A stretch of DNA of 64,000 nucleotides from Sphingobium sp. Z007 (GTDB taxonomy: Bacteria; Pseudomonadota; Alphaproteobacteria; Sphingomonadales; Sphingomonadaceae): NCBI RefSeq assembly GCF_900013425.1, contig NZ_FBXK01000005.1:3125501-3189500 (forward strand). The letters are read 5' to 3'. Below are positions 1-10,202 of the stretch, in pieces. Under the pieces are notes generated by a model, which did not search any database, was not told where the DNA came from, and saw nothing but the letters and a program-made list of their open reading frames with translations. Position 1 is the stretch's first letter. Every line of letters begins with the position of its first letter. The position numbers and the translations under genes are program-made.

Positions 1-517
1 CTGAATAAAAGATGGAGGTCTGATAGGACAGCAGGATGCGCGGGCTGCCGTCGCGTGCGATCCAGATGACGTCATCGGCGCTTTGCGCGGCGGCATTCTT
101 GGCGAGCAGCGTCATCTTGCTGCCGTCCCGCTTTATGCTGACGACGCGGCTTAGATACCAAGGCATGCCCTGGACGTTCGCTTCATTGCCGACCCCGGCG
201 ATCAGCCAGTCGTCATTAACCCATTTCCACCAGTTGAGGTCATTTTCGCCCAGCCCCAGCGATCGAATGCGATTGGGGCCTTCATAGACGTCGGCGATCA
301 CCAGTCGCAATTCGCCATTGACTGCGACGCGGCTGGCAACGTGCAGGCCGTCGGGCGAAAGGCTCGGCCGATCCATCAGCGGCAACTCGGCGAAATCCCG
401 CACCGTCCATTGCTGCGCCGGGGCGGGCACCGGAGGCTGAGGGGCGGGCGGCGGCGTTTGTGCCAGCGCGCTCCCCCACATGGTTGCACCGGCCAACAGC
501 ATGATTTTGCGCGACAT
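1..517 (-). CDS. S9-type prolyl oligopeptidase family protein, N-terminal part (cut by window edge)
   Basis: This is the first 172 codons of a minus-strand gene that runs off the left edge without a stop. Translation starts at the ATG at 517, preceded by a purine-rich GGGGGATAG. Residues 1-20 form a signal peptide ending near ALAQ, followed by a Pro-rich stretch. The text after it, with FAELPLMDRPSLSPDGLHVA, matches the start of the beta-propeller of secreted S9 peptidases that are abundant in sphingomonads. The catalytic alpha/beta-hydrolase domain would lie outside the window, so peptidase activity cannot be confirmed here. A different propeller protein with the same SPDG-type repeat is the main alternative. 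Confidence 0.7.
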   Translation of the reverse strand, partial: MSRKIMLLAGATMWGSALAQTPPPAPQPPVPAPAQQWTVRDFAELPLMDRPSLSPDGLHVASRVAVNGELRLVIADVYEGPNRIRSLGLGENDLNWWKWVNDDWLIAGVGNEANVQGMPWYLSRVVSIKRDGSKMTLLAKNAAAQSADDVIWIARDGSPRILLSYQTSIFYS

Positions 518-629
518 CTATCCCCCGACACATGATCGACCCTAGGGGCGATATACGGTCGGAGAGAAGGGGCGTCACCTGAAATTCGCTGTTAATCGTC
601 CATGGCGGGAGAGGCGCAGGCTGAGATCG

Positions 630-1670
630 TCAGGCTGCGCACACCGCCTCCATCGGCGCCAGCACCGCCCGGTTGCGACCGCTGCGCTTGGCGGCGTAGA
701 GCGCGGCGTCGGCGGCGGTAAGCCAGTCCTGGCTGGTCATGCGGCCAGGGCCGATCGCAGCGACGCCAAAGCTGGCGGTGACGCGCAGAGGCGGATCATG
801 CGGGATATCCAGCGCCTCGATCGCCGCGCAGAAACGGCGCGTTGCAGCCAGCGCTTCCGTCTCGCTGGTTTCGGGCAGCAGTAGTCCGAACTCCTCGCCG
901 CCGATCCGGCCGATCGAATCGCTGGGGCGCGACAGGTCGGCACAACATCGCGCCACCGCCTCGATCACCCGGTCGCCGACGGGGTGGCCATGGCTGTCGT
1001 TGATCCGCTTGAAATGGTCGATGTCGAGCAGGACCAGCGCGGCGGGCCGCTGATGCCGGACGAACAAAGCGATCCGCTTGTCGATCTCGGCGACGAAGGC
1101 GCGGCGGGTCATCGCGCCGCTCAGATGATCGCGCTCCGCCAGCATCCGCAATTCCATCTGTTCGACGACGATGGCGGCCAGCCCCTTCATGATTTCCATC
1201 TGTTCGGGCGGGAAATCCCTGGCGCGGGTGTCGATGGCGCAGAGCGATCCGATATTATAGCCGTCGGGCGTGCGCAGCGGCACCCCGGCATAGCTGCGGA
1301 TGCCCGGATCGCCGGTCACCAGCGGATTGTCGCGGAAACGGGGATCGTCCTGGGCATCGGGAATGATGAGCGGATCATCCTGGCGGATCGCATGATCGCA
1401 AAAGGCCAGGTCGCGCGGCGTTTCGGACACGTCCAGACCGGGGTGGGACTTGAGCCATTGCCGGTTCGTGTCGATCAGCGACACGGCAGATATCGGCACG
1501 CCGAACAGCGTCCGCACCAGATTGGTGACCTTGTCGAACGCGCCTTCGGTCGGCGTATCGAGTATCTCGTAACGCTGCAGCGCCGCGATGCGGCCTGGCT
1601 CATCGTTGGTAATGGCGTACAGCATCATCATGGCATCCGGTGGCTGGCTGGGGTCATGCGCGTCAGCCAT
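630..1670 (-). CDS. GAF-GGDEF diguanylate cyclase
   Basis: 346 residues. A GAF sensor domain spans about residues 25-175, with the RYEILDTPTEGAFD opening typical of GAF-GGDEF proteins. A GGDEF domain spans about 180-335. The active-site signature is GGEEF (in RIGGEEFGLLLPE), a form compatible with activity. Five residues before it is RPSD, which fits the RxxD inhibitory I-site, so the enzyme should make cyclic di-GMP from GTP and be product-inhibited. There is no signal peptide or membrane segment, so it is likely cytosolic. The start is uncertain: the ATG at 1670 has no clear ribosome site, and a run of three Met codons lies 13-15 codons further in. A PilZ protein at about 40 kb is a possible receptor but is not linked. 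Confidence 0.9.
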   Translation of the reverse strand: MADAHDPSQPPDAMMMLYAITNDEPGRIAALQRYEILDTPTEGAFDKVTNLVRTLFGVPISAVSLIDTNRQWLKSHPGLDVSETPRDLAFCDHAIRQDDPLIIPDAQDDPRFRDNPLVTGDPGIRSYAGVPLRTPDGYNIGSLCAIDTRARDFPPEQMEIMKGLAAIVVEQMELRMLAERDHLSGAMTRRAFVAEIDKRIALFVRHQRPAALVLLDIDHFKRINDSHGHPVGDRVIEAVARCCADLSRPSDSIGRIGGEEFGLLLPETSETEALAATRRFCAAIEALDIPHDPPLRVTASFGVAAIGPGRMTSQDWLTAADAALYAAKRSGRNRAVLAPMEAVCAA

Positions 1671-1802
1671 GACAGAAAATCCGGTGCGGCATGGCCCGCC
1701 CCCGTCAGGCCGACCACGTCATCAGATTGCGCGTCTGCCCTGAACAAAGGGTTAAAAAACGGATTGGCAACAGTGCTGCGCGACCAGCCGGGGCGCAGGC
1801 AA

Positions 1803-1833
1803 GGGGAGGAGAGGCGTACGGCCTCTCCTCCCC
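1803..1833. terminator. 13-bp perfect hairpin after hppA
   Basis: GGGGAGGAGAGGC and its exact complement flank a 5-base loop, 23 bases beyond the hppA stop. There is no long U-run on either strand. It is therefore a probable terminator or 3-prime stabiliser rather than a textbook rho-independent site. Confidence 0.55.
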
Positions 1834-1855
1834 TGTCAGGATCGATCCGGGCTTG

Positions 1856-3979
1856 TCAGGCCCCATGCGCCAGCGCCGCCAGCAGCAGCAGCGCGACGAT
1901 GTTGGTGATCTTGATCATTGGATTGACGGCCGGGCCGGCCGTGTCCTTATACGGATCGCCCACCGTATCACCCGTCACCGCGGCCTTATGGGCTTCGCTG
2001 CCCTTGCCGCCATGATGGCCATCCTCGATATATTTCTTGGCATTGTCCCACGCGCCGCCCCCTGACGTCATCGACAGGGCGACGAACAGGCCCGATACGA
2101 TGACGCCCAGCAGCAAGGCGCCCAGCGCAGCAAAGCCATTGTCGCTGCCCGCCACCGCCGCGATCGCGAAATAGACGATGATGGGCGCCAGCACCGGAAG
2201 CAGCGACGGCACGATCATTTCCTTGATCGCCGCCTTGGTCACCAGATCGACCGTGCGCGCATAGTCGGGCTTGCTGGTGCCGTCCATAATGCCCTTATTT
2301 TCCGCAAATTGCGCGCGCACGTCCTTCACCACGTCGCCCGCCGCGCGGCCCACGGCTGTCATGCCCATCGCGCCGAACAGATAGGGCAGCAGGGCGCCGA
2401 GCAGCAGGCCGACGATGACATAGGGGTTCTTCAGGCTGAAATCGACCGGCTCGGTCAGCCCCAGCGCCGCGCCATAATAATCGAGATCCTGGGTGAAGGT
2501 GCCGAACAGCACCAGCGCCGCCAGGCCCGCGCTGCCGATGGCATAGCCCTTCGTCACCGCCTTGGTCGTGTTGCCCACGGCGTCGAGCGCGTCGGTCTTC
2601 ACCCGCACGCTATCGTCCAGATGCGCCATTTCCGCGATCCCGCCCGCATTGTCGGTGACAGGGCCGTAGGCGTCCAGCGCCACCACCATCCCGGCCAGCG
2701 CCAGCATCGCGGTCGCGGCGAAGGCGATGCCCATCAGGCCCGCCTGCTGGTATGCGACGATGATGCCGACGACGATGACCAGCGTCGGCAAAGCGGTGGA
2801 TTCCAGGCTGATCGCCAGACCTTGGATGACATTGGTGCCATGGCCGGTTTCGGATGCCTTGGCGATCGACCGCACCGGGCGGTAGTTGGTGCTGGTATAA
2901 TATTCGGTGATGACCACCAGCAGGCCGGTTACGGCCAGGCCCACCAGCATCGACCAGAACAGCGCCATGCCGGTGTAGCCGCCCACGCCGTCCAGATCCG
3001 CGCCGAAAACGGTGTTAAGATCGCCCAGCGTATATTGGGTGGCGAAGTAGATGGCCGGGATCGACAGGATCGCCGTCGTCCAGAACCCCTTGTAGAGCGC
3101 GCCCATGATCGACTGGCTGCTGCCCAGACGGACGAAATAGGTGCCGATGATCGACGTCACGATGCACACGCCGCCGACGATCAGCGGCAGCGCCATCAGC
3201 TGCATCAGAAACGCGTTATCGACCCCGGTGACCAGCAAAGCGGTGAGCACCATGGTTGCGCCGACGGTGACGACATAGGTTTCGAACAGATCGGCCGCCA
3301 TGCCCGCGCAGTCGCCGACATTGTCGCCGACATTGTCCGCGATGACGGCAGGGTTGCGGGGGTCATCCTCCGGGATGCCGGCTTCAACCTTGCCGACGAG
3401 GTCCGCGCCGACATCGGCCGCCTTGGTGAAGATGCCGCCGCCCAGCCGCGCAAAGATGGAGATGAGCGACGCTCCGAAGGCGAGCGCGACGAGGCTGTCG
3501 ATGACCAGCCGGTCGTCTGGGGCATGGCCGGCCGGGCCGGTCAGATACCAGAAGAAGACGCTGATCGCGAGCAGGGCCAGGCCAGCCACCAACATGCCGG
3601 TGATCGCGCCAGCCCTGAAGGCGACGGTAAGGCCGCTTTGCAGCGTGCCCCGGCAGGCTTCGGCGGTGCGGACATTGGCGCGCACGGATATGTTCATGCC
3701 GATGAACCCTGCCGCCCCCGACAGGATCGCGCCGATCAAAAATCCGACCGCGGACGTGACGCCCAGAAAATAAAGAACCAGCACGGCCACGACCGCGCCA
3801 ACGATGGCGATCGTCGTATATTGGCGGCCGAGATAGGCTTTCGCTCCCTCCTGGATCGCGCCGGCGATCGCTTGCATGGCGTCATTGCCGGGTGACTGGC
3901 TCAACACCTGTCGACTGGTGATCAGGCCATAGATGATGGCCAGCAGGCCACACCCTATGGCGATATAGACAATCTGCAT
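1856..3979 (-). CDS. hppA: K+-insensitive pyrophosphate-energised proton pump
   Basis: 707 residues from the ATG at 3979, chosen because [13 protein letters not shown] is the usual first membrane helix and GAGAGGAAC lies just upstream. About 16 membrane helices alternate with the conserved cytoplasmic loops. The diphosphate/Mg-binding motifs [11 protein letters not shown] and [13 protein letters not shown] are intact. The loop [15 protein letters not shown] carries Lys where K+-dependent pumps have Ala, which marks the K+-independent H+-pumping class. It hydrolyses PPi in the inner membrane and pumps protons outward. The length fits the family (about 700). It is a single gene, convergent with nothing and divergent from the LacI gene. 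Confidence 0.97.
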   Translation of the reverse strand: MQIVYIAIGCGLLAIIYGLITSRQVLSQSPGNDAMQAIAGAIQEGAKAYLGRQYTTIAIVGAVVAVLVLYFLGVTSAVGFLIGAILSGAAGFIGMNISVRANVRTAEACRGTLQSGLTVAFRAGAITGMLVAGLALLAISVFFWYLTGPAGHAPDDRLVIDSLVALAFGASLISIFARLGGGIFTKAADVGADLVGKVEAGIPEDDPRNPAVIADNVGDNVGDCAGMAADLFETYVVTVGATMVLTALLVTGVDNAFLMQLMALPLIVGGVCIVTSIIGTYFVRLGSSQSIMGALYKGFWTTAILSIPAIYFATQYTLGDLNTVFGADLDGVGGYTGMALFWSMLVGLAVTGLLVVITEYYTSTNYRPVRSIAKASETGHGTNVIQGLAISLESTALPTLVIVVGIIVAYQQAGLMGIAFAATAMLALAGMVVALDAYGPVTDNAGGIAEMAHLDDSVRVKTDALDAVGNTTKAVTKGYAIGSAGLAALVLFGTFTQDLDYYGAALGLTEPVDFSLKNPYVIVGLLLGALLPYLFGAMGMTAVGRAAGDVVKDVRAQFAENKGIMDGTSKPDYARTVDLVTKAAIKEMIVPSLLPVLAPIIVYFAIAAVAGSDNGFAALGALLLGVIVSGLFVALSMTSGGGAWDNAKKYIEDGHHGGKGSEAHKAAVTGDTVGDPYKDTAGPAVNPMIKITNIVALLLLAALAHGA

Positions 3980-4313
3980 GGACGTTCCTCTCCCCCTGTT
4001 ATGACTATCATCGGCCGCTCCGCAGGGAATGACGGGCGGACGAAGAGCATGACAGCGGGCGGCCGGACGGGGAGTGTCCGGCGTCAGGCGCCGCGTCAAT
4101 CAGCAACATGGTAGCGCGCATAAGCGGTCCAACCGGGCTGAGAATAGGGTGAAAAGAAGCTACAGCCCCGGCGGCCCGCGTCAAGATAGGTTGAGGATGA
4201 AGCGTGCGGGAAGAGCCCGCCATCCGCTCGCCGCGGCGCCGGCTTTTGCCGGGGCGTGCAGGTCGACCGGCAGGGCGTTGTGGACCGGTCGCATTTGTCC
4301 TAGTCTGCGCCGC
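3980..4313. other. Intergenic region between divergent hppA and LacI gene
   Basis: 334 bases that must hold the promoters of both divergent genes. I see no convincing -35/-10 pair, no LacI-type operator palindrome, and no RNA gene. An upstream in-frame extension of the LacI reading frame covers most of it but has no protein-like character. Confidence 0.5.
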
Positions 4314-5327
4314 ATGGACGACCAGCACACCGGCCAGCTTAAGAGCATCGCCGATCTGGCGCGTCTGGCCGGCGTGTCGATATCCACCGTTTCGCGGGCG
4401 CTGACGGGCAAGGGCGCGCTCAGCAAGCGCACGCGCGATCATATTCAGGCGCTGGCCGACCGGCATGGCTTCAGGCTCAATGTCGCCGCGCAGAATCTGC
4501 GCCTTGGCCGCACCGGGGCGATCGCGGTGCTGATGCCGCTGGGCCATGCGCGCGGCCAGCAATTGTCCGATCCTTTTTTCATGGCGATGCTGGGATTCCT
4601 GGCCGATGCGCTGACGGCGCGCGGCTATGACCTGCTGCTCTCGCGTGTGCTGCCGGACCGGGACGATTGGCTGGACGCCTTCATCCGGGCCGGGCGCGCC
4701 GATGGGATCATCATCATCGGCCAGTCGGACCAGAGCGTCGTGCTGGACAGGACGGCCGCCCATTACCGGCCGCTGGTTGTGTGGGGCGAACGGGCGCCGG
4801 GCAATGTCCATATCACGGTCGGCGCCGACAATGAAGCCGGCGGGCGGTTGGCGGCGCAGCATCTGGTCGATCGCGGCCGACATCGACTGGCCTTTTTCGG
4901 CGATGTCGGAGTGCCCGAATTTGCAGCGCGTCATGCCGGTTTCATGGCGGCCTTGCCCGATGGGCTGCGCCGCGACGTGGAACTGGTGCGTATCCCGGTC
5001 ACCTCGGACGACAGCTATGCCATGGCAGCTGCCTGGTTCGCCGCCGGCAACCGGCCCGACGGCATTTTCACAGCGTCCGACGTGGCGGCCATGAGCCTGA
5101 TGGCGGCCGCGGCCGAACATGGCCTGCGCATCCCCCACGACCTGTCGATCGTGGGTTTCGACGATATTCCGCTCGCCCGCCTGGCCAACCCGCCGATGAC
5201 CACCATCCGGCAGGATATAGAGGCGGGCGCGCACCATCTGGTCGACCTGCTGTTTCGGCGCATCGGCGGGGAAGAGGCCGGATCGGTCCAGATCGCCCCC
5301 GAACTGGTCGTCCGCCAGACCAGTTAG
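4314..5327 (+). CDS. LacI-family transcriptional regulator
   Basis: 337 residues from the ATG at 4314. The N-terminal helix-turn-helix and hinge occupy residues about 10-65: IADLARLAGVSISTVSRAL is the classical LacI DNA-reading helix pair, and AAQNLRLG is the hinge end. The rest is a periplasmic-binding-like effector domain (residues 68-330), with GIFTASDVAAMSLM and LSIVGFDDIPLA as in sugar-responsive members. The effector and target are not evident, since no sugar uptake or catabolism genes are adjacent. Its stop codon overlaps the stop of the convergent phosphatase gene. Upstream in-frame Met codons were rejected because the extension is low-complexity and unconserved in type. Confidence 0.93.
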   Translation: MDDQHTGQLKSIADLARLAGVSISTVSRALTGKGALSKRTRDHIQALADRHGFRLNVAAQNLRLGRTGAIAVLMPLGHARGQQLSDPFFMAMLGFLADALTARGYDLLLSRVLPDRDDWLDAFIRAGRADGIIIIGQSDQSVVLDRTAAHYRPLVVWGERAPGNVHITVGADNEAGGRLAAQHLVDRGRHRLAFFGDVGVPEFAARHAGFMAALPDGLRRDVELVRIPVTSDDSYAMAAAWFAAGNRPDGIFTASDVAAMSLMAAAAEHGLRIPHDLSIVGFDDIPLARLANPPMTTIRQDIEAGAHHLVDLLFRRIGGEEAGSVQIAPELVVRQTS

Positions 5328-5782
5328 AGCCGGGCGATGATCGCCCTGGCCGCGCGGGTCACATCGTCCCAGGTCAGGTCGAACCCGGCATCGTCGCCAT
5401 AATAGGGATCGACCACGCCCGTCCCCTCGCGCCCCGGCACCAGATCCATCAGCAGGCGCAGGTCCGCGCCGCCGTCCGACGGGCGGATGCGGCGCAGATT
5501 TTTGAGATTGTCGGCGTCGAGCGCGAAGATGTGGGTGAAGCGGCGGAAGTCCGCCGCACTGACCTGACGGCCCACATAGCCGCTGATGTCGATGCCATGG
5601 CGCAGCGCCACCGCCTGCGCCCGCCTGTCGGGCGGGTGGCCGACATGCCAGTCGCCCGTTCCGGCCGAATCGACGGTCATGTCGATCCCGGCTTCTTGCG
5701 CCTCTGCCCGCAGCGCGGCTTCGGCCAGCGGCGAGCGGCAGATATTGCCCAGGCAGACGAAGAGGACCGACGGTGCCGTCAT
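5324..5782 (-). CDS. Low-molecular-weight protein-tyrosine phosphatase
   Basis: 152 residues, full length for the family. The P-loop is VCLGNICRS near the N-terminus (Cys10, Arg16; CX5R), and the general-acid aspartate lies in VVDPYYG near residue 124. The enzyme dephosphorylates tyrosine or acts as a low-Mr acid phosphatase in the cytosol. Its ATG overlaps the stop of the upstream ATPase gene (ATGA), so the two are translationally coupled, and it is convergent with the LacI gene. No tyrosine kinase or exopolysaccharide gene is close, so the usual Wzb-type partnership is not supported here. Confidence 0.93.
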   Translation of the reverse strand: MTAPSVLFVCLGNICRSPLAEAALRAEAQEAGIDMTVDSAGTGDWHVGHPPDRRAQAVALRHGIDISGYVGRQVSAADFRRFTHIFALDADNLKNLRRIRPSDGGADLRLLMDLVPGREGTGVVDPYYGDDAGFDLTWDDVTRAARAIIARL

Positions 5783-7227
5783 CCGTCCGCCGCCGTGGAG
5801 AGGCCCAAGCCCGGCACGCCGATCGAGCGCTTGCCGGAAAAATCGGTGCGGGCGACGATGACGCCCAGTTTTTCCATATAGTCGATCAGCCGCCGCACAC
5901 GCCCCGGCGAACTGGTGCCATAGGCGCGCGCCAGATGCGCGTCGTCCGGGCAGGGCAGGCCCGCCATCGCGGCACGGGCGATCAGCAGGAAGGGGGCGAG
6001 CATATCTTCGGGCAGAGGCTCCGCCGCCTTCATCGCGGCAGCCCAGCGCGGATCATGCGCATCGGCCATCCCAGCCTGCGCCATGGCGAAGCGCTTGCGG
6101 AAGGCGGGCAGGTCCAACGGCGGGGTGCGCAGCCCCTTCATCCTGCAGCGAACGCCAAAATCCTGATAGAGGGTCGACACGCTGAGGGCGGCATCGCCCA
6201 GATCGGCGACGATTTCCTCCAGCACGGCGACGACCACCGGCTCATTCTGGCCGAAATCCAGTTCCGGCGCGGCGGGCCGGGCCGACGGCGTATCGGCGAG
6301 CGCGCGGATGATCTCCTCGGCCGGGCGGGGCGGGGGATCGGCGCGGGGGGCGGGGGTGGGCAACGTGTCGTCCGCGTGGTTGGCGAACAATAATTCCTGC
6401 AAATCCTCGCCACTGGTGGTGGGCGGGGCGATCAGCTTGTGCGCGCCGCCGCGCGTGCCAGTCTTGACCGCGCCGATCTTCACATTGACCGGCCGCCGCG
6501 CGATCGCCGGGCCAAGGCCCAGAAAGCGCCCACGCTCCAGGTCGCGAATCTGCTCCGCCTGCCGCCGCTCCATGCCCAGAAGATCGGCGGCGCGGGCCAT
6601 GTCGATGTCCAGGAAGGTGCGGCCCATCAGGAAATTGGACGCTTCGGCCGCGACATTCTTGGCCAGTTTCGCCAGCCGCTGGGTCGCGATCACGCCGGCA
6701 AGGCCCCGCTTGCGCCCCCGGCACATCAGGTTGGTCATGGCGGCCAGCGACAGGCGGCGCGCCTCGTCCGACACGTCGCCGGCCGAAACGGGGGCGAACA
6801 TCTGCGCTTCGTCCACCACCACCAGTGCGGGATACCAATGGTCGCGCGGCGCATCGAACAGGGTGGACAGGAAGGTCGCGGCGCATTTCATCTGCGCCTC
6901 CAGCTCCAGCGATTCCAGGCTGAGCACCACCGACGCGCGATGTTCGCGGATGCGCATCGCCATCTTGACAATCTCGCGCTCATTATAGTCGCCCGCGTCG
7001 ATCACGATATGGCCATAGGCGTCGGCCAAGGTGACGAAATCCCCCTCCGGGTCGATCACCACCTGCTGCACCATCGGCGCGGATTCTTCGAGCAGACGGC
7101 GCAGCAGATGCGACTTGCCCGACCCCGAATTGCCCTGAACGAGCAGCCGGGTGGCGAGCAATTCCTCGACATCGACCAGCACGTCCTTGCCGTGGCTGTC
7201 GGTCCCTATGCTGATGCTGGCGGTCAC
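5779..7227 (-). CDS. HerA/DUF87-like P-loop ATPase
   Basis: About 482 residues from a GTG at 7227. This start is tentative: a TTG at 7263 is also open and neither has a strong ribosome site. Walker A is GNSGSGKSHLLRRLLEE near residue 30. Walker B with an extended acidic pair is ALVVVDEAQMFAP near residue 132. RGRKRGLAGVIATQR resembles the sensor/arginine-finger region of HerA-FtsK ATPases. The C-terminal 150 residues include a Pro-rich linker and a winged-helix-like end (YGTSSPGRVRRLIDYMEKLG). It probably acts on DNA, but no nuclease partner such as NurA is adjacent. It is coupled by ATGA overlap to the tyrosine phosphatase downstream. Confidence 0.8.
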   Translation of the reverse strand: MTASISIGTDSHGKDVLVDVEELLATRLLVQGNSGSGKSHLLRRLLEESAPMVQQVVIDPEGDFVTLADAYGHIVIDAGDYNEREIVKMAMRIREHRASVVLSLESLELEAQMKCAATFLSTLFDAPRDHWYPALVVVDEAQMFAPVSAGDVSDEARRLSLAAMTNLMCRGRKRGLAGVIATQRLAKLAKNVAAEASNFLMGRTFLDIDMARAADLLGMERRQAEQIRDLERGRFLGLGPAIARRPVNVKIGAVKTGTRGGAHKLIAPPTTSGEDLQELLFANHADDTLPTPAPRADPPPRPAEEIIRALADTPSARPAAPELDFGQNEPVVVAVLEEIVADLGDAALSVSTLYQDFGVRCRMKGLRTPPLDLPAFRKRFAMAQAGMADAHDPRWAAAMKAAEPLPEDMLAPFLLIARAAMAGLPCPDDAHLARAYGTSSPGRVRRLIDYMEKLGVIVARTDFSGKRSIGVPGLGLSTAADG

Positions 7228-7356
7228 GATCGCGTCTTTGGCGCAGGGGGTAGGGGAGCGCAAGGGGGACGGCGATGATGCCAGCTATGGCGTACCTTGT
7301 CCCCCATCCGCAACCACCGCTTGACCATCGCCATGCCGCAATGCAGCATCGCTGCC

Positions 7357-10056
7357 ATGGCGACTCTATCCTCCGCAGATGCACCTGCGATCACGCAAAA
7401 TCCCGACATCCGCTATTTGGGGCGGCTGCTGGGGGATGTCATTCGCGCCTATGGCGGGGACAAGCTCTACAAGCAGACCGAATATATCCGCTCCGCTTCG
7501 GTCGATCGGGCGCGGGGGTTGCAGGGGGCGGACCTGACGGACACCGGGCTGGACGCGCTCGATCTGGACGACACGCTCAATTTCACCCGTGGCTTCATGC
7601 TGTTTTCGATGCTCGCCAACTTGGCGGAGGATCGGCAGGGGGTGGCGGCCGAGCCTGGGGCCGATGTCGCGTCGGCCGTCGCGCGGCTGGACTCGCATGG
7701 CATCGGCAAAGACGCGGTGCTGGGCCTGCTGGCGCACAGCCTGATGGTCCCGGTCCTGACCGCCCACCCGACCGAGGTGCGGCGCAAGAGCATGATCGAC
7801 CATAAAAACCGCATCGCCGACCTGATGCTGCTGAAGGATGCGGGCCGCGAAGAGACGGCCGAGGGTGAAAATCTGGACGAGGCGATATTCCGCCAGATCG
7901 CTTTGCTGTGGCAGACGCGCCCCCTGCGGCGCGAGAAATTGTTCGTCGCCGATGAGATCGACAATGTGCTGGCCTATTTCCGCGACACTTTCCTGCCGGT
8001 CCTGCCTGCGCTCTATGCGCGGTGGGAGCGGGTGCTGGGCGCGCGGCCGCCAAGCTTCCTGCGGGTCGGGTCGTGGATCGGCGGCGATCGCGACGGCAAT
8101 CCCTTCGTCCAGGCGCCGCAGCTCGAATTCGCGCTGAAACGTGGATGTCAGGCGGCGATCGCTTATTATCTCGACGCGCTGCATGCGCTGGGGGCGGAAC
8201 TGTCGCTCTCGACCGAGCTTGCCCATGTGCCCCAGGCGGTGCTGGACTTGGCGGAGGCGAGCGGCGACGCATCGCCCAGCCGCAAGGACGAGCCCTATCG
8301 CCGCGCGCTGTCCGGCATTTATGCGCGGCTGGCGGCGACCTGCACCACGCTGACCGGCGGACAGCCGGCGCGGCCGTCGAGCCTGAAGGGCGAGGCCTAT
8401 GCGACGCCGCAGGATTTCCGCCGCGACTTGGTGACGGTAGCGCAGGGGTTGGCGAGCGAAGGCGACGGGGCGCTGTCGACCGGCGGGGCGCTGGGGCGGC
8501 TGATCCGCGCAGTGGAGACGTTCGGCTTCCACCTCGCCACGCTCGACATGCGGCAGAATAGCGCCGTGCATGAGCGGGTAGTGGCGGAACTGCTCAAGGC
8601 TGCGGGGGTCGAGGCGGACTATCTGGCGCTCGACGAATATGCGCGGATCGCGCTGCTGCGCCGGGAACTGGCCAGCAATCGCCCGCTGGGATCGCGCTTT
8701 TCGGCCTATGGCGAGGAGACGACGTCGGAACTGGCGATCGTCCATGCCGCCGCGACCGCGCACCAGCTCTATGGGCCGGCCTGCATCACCCATTATATCA
8801 TTTCCAAGGCCGAAAGCGTGTCGGACCTGCTGGAGGTCAATATCCTGCTGAAGGAAGCCGGGCTGTGGCAGGCGGGCGTTGACGGCGCGCCGCCGCAGAC
8901 TGCGATCATGGCGATCCCGCTGTTCGAGACGATCGCCGATCTGGAGGCCGCGCCTGCCATCATGACCGCCTATTTCGGCCTGCCCGAAATCGCCGGCGTG
9001 GTGAAGGCGCGGGGTCATCAGGAAGTGATGATCGGCTATTCCGACAGCAACAAGGATGGCGGCTACATCACATCGACCTGGAGCCTGTACAAGGCGAGCC
9101 AGGCGCTGGAGCCGGTGTTCGCCGATGCCGGCGCGGCGATGCAGCTGTTCCACGGCCGCGGCGGCGCGGTGGGGCGCGGGGGCGGATCGGCCTTTGCGGC
9201 GATTCAGGCGCAACCAAGGGGGAGCGTGCAGGGGCGCATCCGCATCACCGAACAGGGGGAGATGATCGCCGCCAAATTCGGGTCGCGCGACGTCGCCATG
9301 ACCAATTTGGAGGCGATGACCAGCGCCACCCTGCTCGCCAGCCTGGAACCGGAGGGAATATCGGATCGCGACGCGGCGCGTTTTTCCGCAGCGATGGACG
9401 AGCTATCGAAAAACGCCTTCGCCGCCTATCGCGACCTGGTTTACGGCACGGAGGGGTTCAAGGAATTTTTCCGCCAGTTGACCCCGATCCAGGAGATTTC
9501 GGGCCTCAAGATCGGGTCGCGCCCGGCCAGCCGGACCAAGAGCAACGCGATCGAGGATCTGCGCGCCATCCCCTGGGTGTTCAGCTGGGCGCAGGCGCGG
9601 GTGATGCTGCCGGGCTGGTATGGCGTAGGGCAAGCGCTGGAGCAGTTTGAAGACAAGGCGTTGCTGGCCGACATGGGGCAGCATTGGTCGTTCCTCAAAT
9701 CCGCGCTCGCCAATTTAGAGATGGTGCTGGCCAAGTCCGACCTGGGCATCGCCGCGCGCTACCTGCCGCTGGTGGAGGATCAGGCCGCGGGCGCGGCGAT
9801 GTTCGGGCGCATCCGCGAGGGGTGGCAACAGGCGCATGACGGGCTGCTCGCGGCCACCGGCCAGTCGCGGCTGCTGGAAAAGAATCCGGCGCTGGACGCC
9901 TCCATCCGGCTGCGCCTGCCCTATATCGAGCCGCTGAACCTGCTTCAGGTCGAATTGCTCAAGCGCCACCGCGCGGGCGAGGATGATCCGCGGATCAAGG
10001 AAGGGATCGAACTGTCGATCAATGCGATCGCGACCGCGCTCAGGAATAGCGGGTAG
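7357..10056 (+). CDS. ppc: Phosphoenolpyruvate carboxylase
   Basis: 899 residues if started at the ATG at 7357; in-frame starts at 7297 (TTG) and 7333 (ATG) are also possible and no clear ribosome site decides between them. The enzyme converts PEP plus bicarbonate to oxaloacetate, refilling the TCA cycle. Key motifs are intact: TAHPTEVRRKS with the catalytic His, SWIGGDRDGNP, the glycine loop FHGRGGAVGRGGG, and GYSDSNKDGGYITS. The C-terminus ends RNSG, a variant of the buried NTG tail of the family. It is cytosolic and appears to be monocistronic. It faces divergently from the ATPase gene. Confidence 0.97.
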   Translation: MATLSSADAPAITQNPDIRYLGRLLGDVIRAYGGDKLYKQTEYIRSASVDRARGLQGADLTDTGLDALDLDDTLNFTRGFMLFSMLANLAEDRQGVAAEPGADVASAVARLDSHGIGKDAVLGLLAHSLMVPVLTAHPTEVRRKSMIDHKNRIADLMLLKDAGREETAEGENLDEAIFRQIALLWQTRPLRREKLFVADEIDNVLAYFRDTFLPVLPALYARWERVLGARPPSFLRVGSWIGGDRDGNPFVQAPQLEFALKRGCQAAIAYYLDALHALGAELSLSTELAHVPQAVLDLAEASGDASPSRKDEPYRRALSGIYARLAATCTTLTGGQPARPSSLKGEAYATPQDFRRDLVTVAQGLASEGDGALSTGGALGRLIRAVETFGFHLATLDMRQNSAVHERVVAELLKAAGVEADYLALDEYARIALLRRELASNRPLGSRFSAYGEETTSELAIVHAAATAHQLYGPACITHYIISKAESVSDLLEVNILLKEAGLWQAGVDGAPPQTAIMAIPLFETIADLEAAPAIMTAYFGLPEIAGVVKARGHQEVMIGYSDSNKDGGYITSTWSLYKASQALEPVFADAGAAMQLFHGRGGAVGRGGGSAFAAIQAQPRGSVQGRIRITEQGEMIAAKFGSRDVAMTNLEAMTSATLLASLEPEGISDRDAARFSAAMDELSKNAFAAYRDLVYGTEGFKEFFRQLTPIQEISGLKIGSRPASRTKSNAIEDLRAIPWVFSWAQARVMLPGWYGVGQALEQFEDKALLADMGQHWSFLKSALANLEMVLAKSDLGIAARYLPLVEDQAAGAAMFGRIREGWQQAHDGLLAATGQSRLLEKNPALDASIRLRLPYIEPLNLLQVELLKRHRAGEDDPRIKEGIELSINAIATALRNSG

Positions 10057-10076
10057 GGTCAAGCCGGGCGAACAAC

Positions 10077-10110
10077 CTCCGTTCGTTTCGAGCGAAGTCG
10101 AGAAACGAGG
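10077..10110. repeat. Short palindromic intergenic repeat
   Basis: The element CCGTTCGTTTCGAGCGAAG plus GTCGAGAAACG lies 20 bases after ppc. It is one member of the CGTTCG...TCGAG palindromic repeat class found at several other places in the window. A degenerate second arm may follow near 10160-10200. Confidence 0.6.
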
Positions 10111-10202
10111 CAGAGCCGAGGTCTGCGAAGCTAAACGCTGGCGTGGCTCTATCCGCTTCTCCATTTCGCTCGAAGCAGTCGGAGATGTGGTGGTATTTCG
10201 AT

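Noticed and set aside
2309..3895. 528-codon plus-strand reading frame opposite hppA
   Set aside because: It is antisense to a full-length, motif-complete proton pump; its His/Arg/Asp-rich translation is typical of GC-rich antisense frames.
7366..9213. 615-codon minus-strand reading frame opposite ppc
   Set aside because: Antisense shadow of an intact PEP carboxylase; no domain, no ribosome site.
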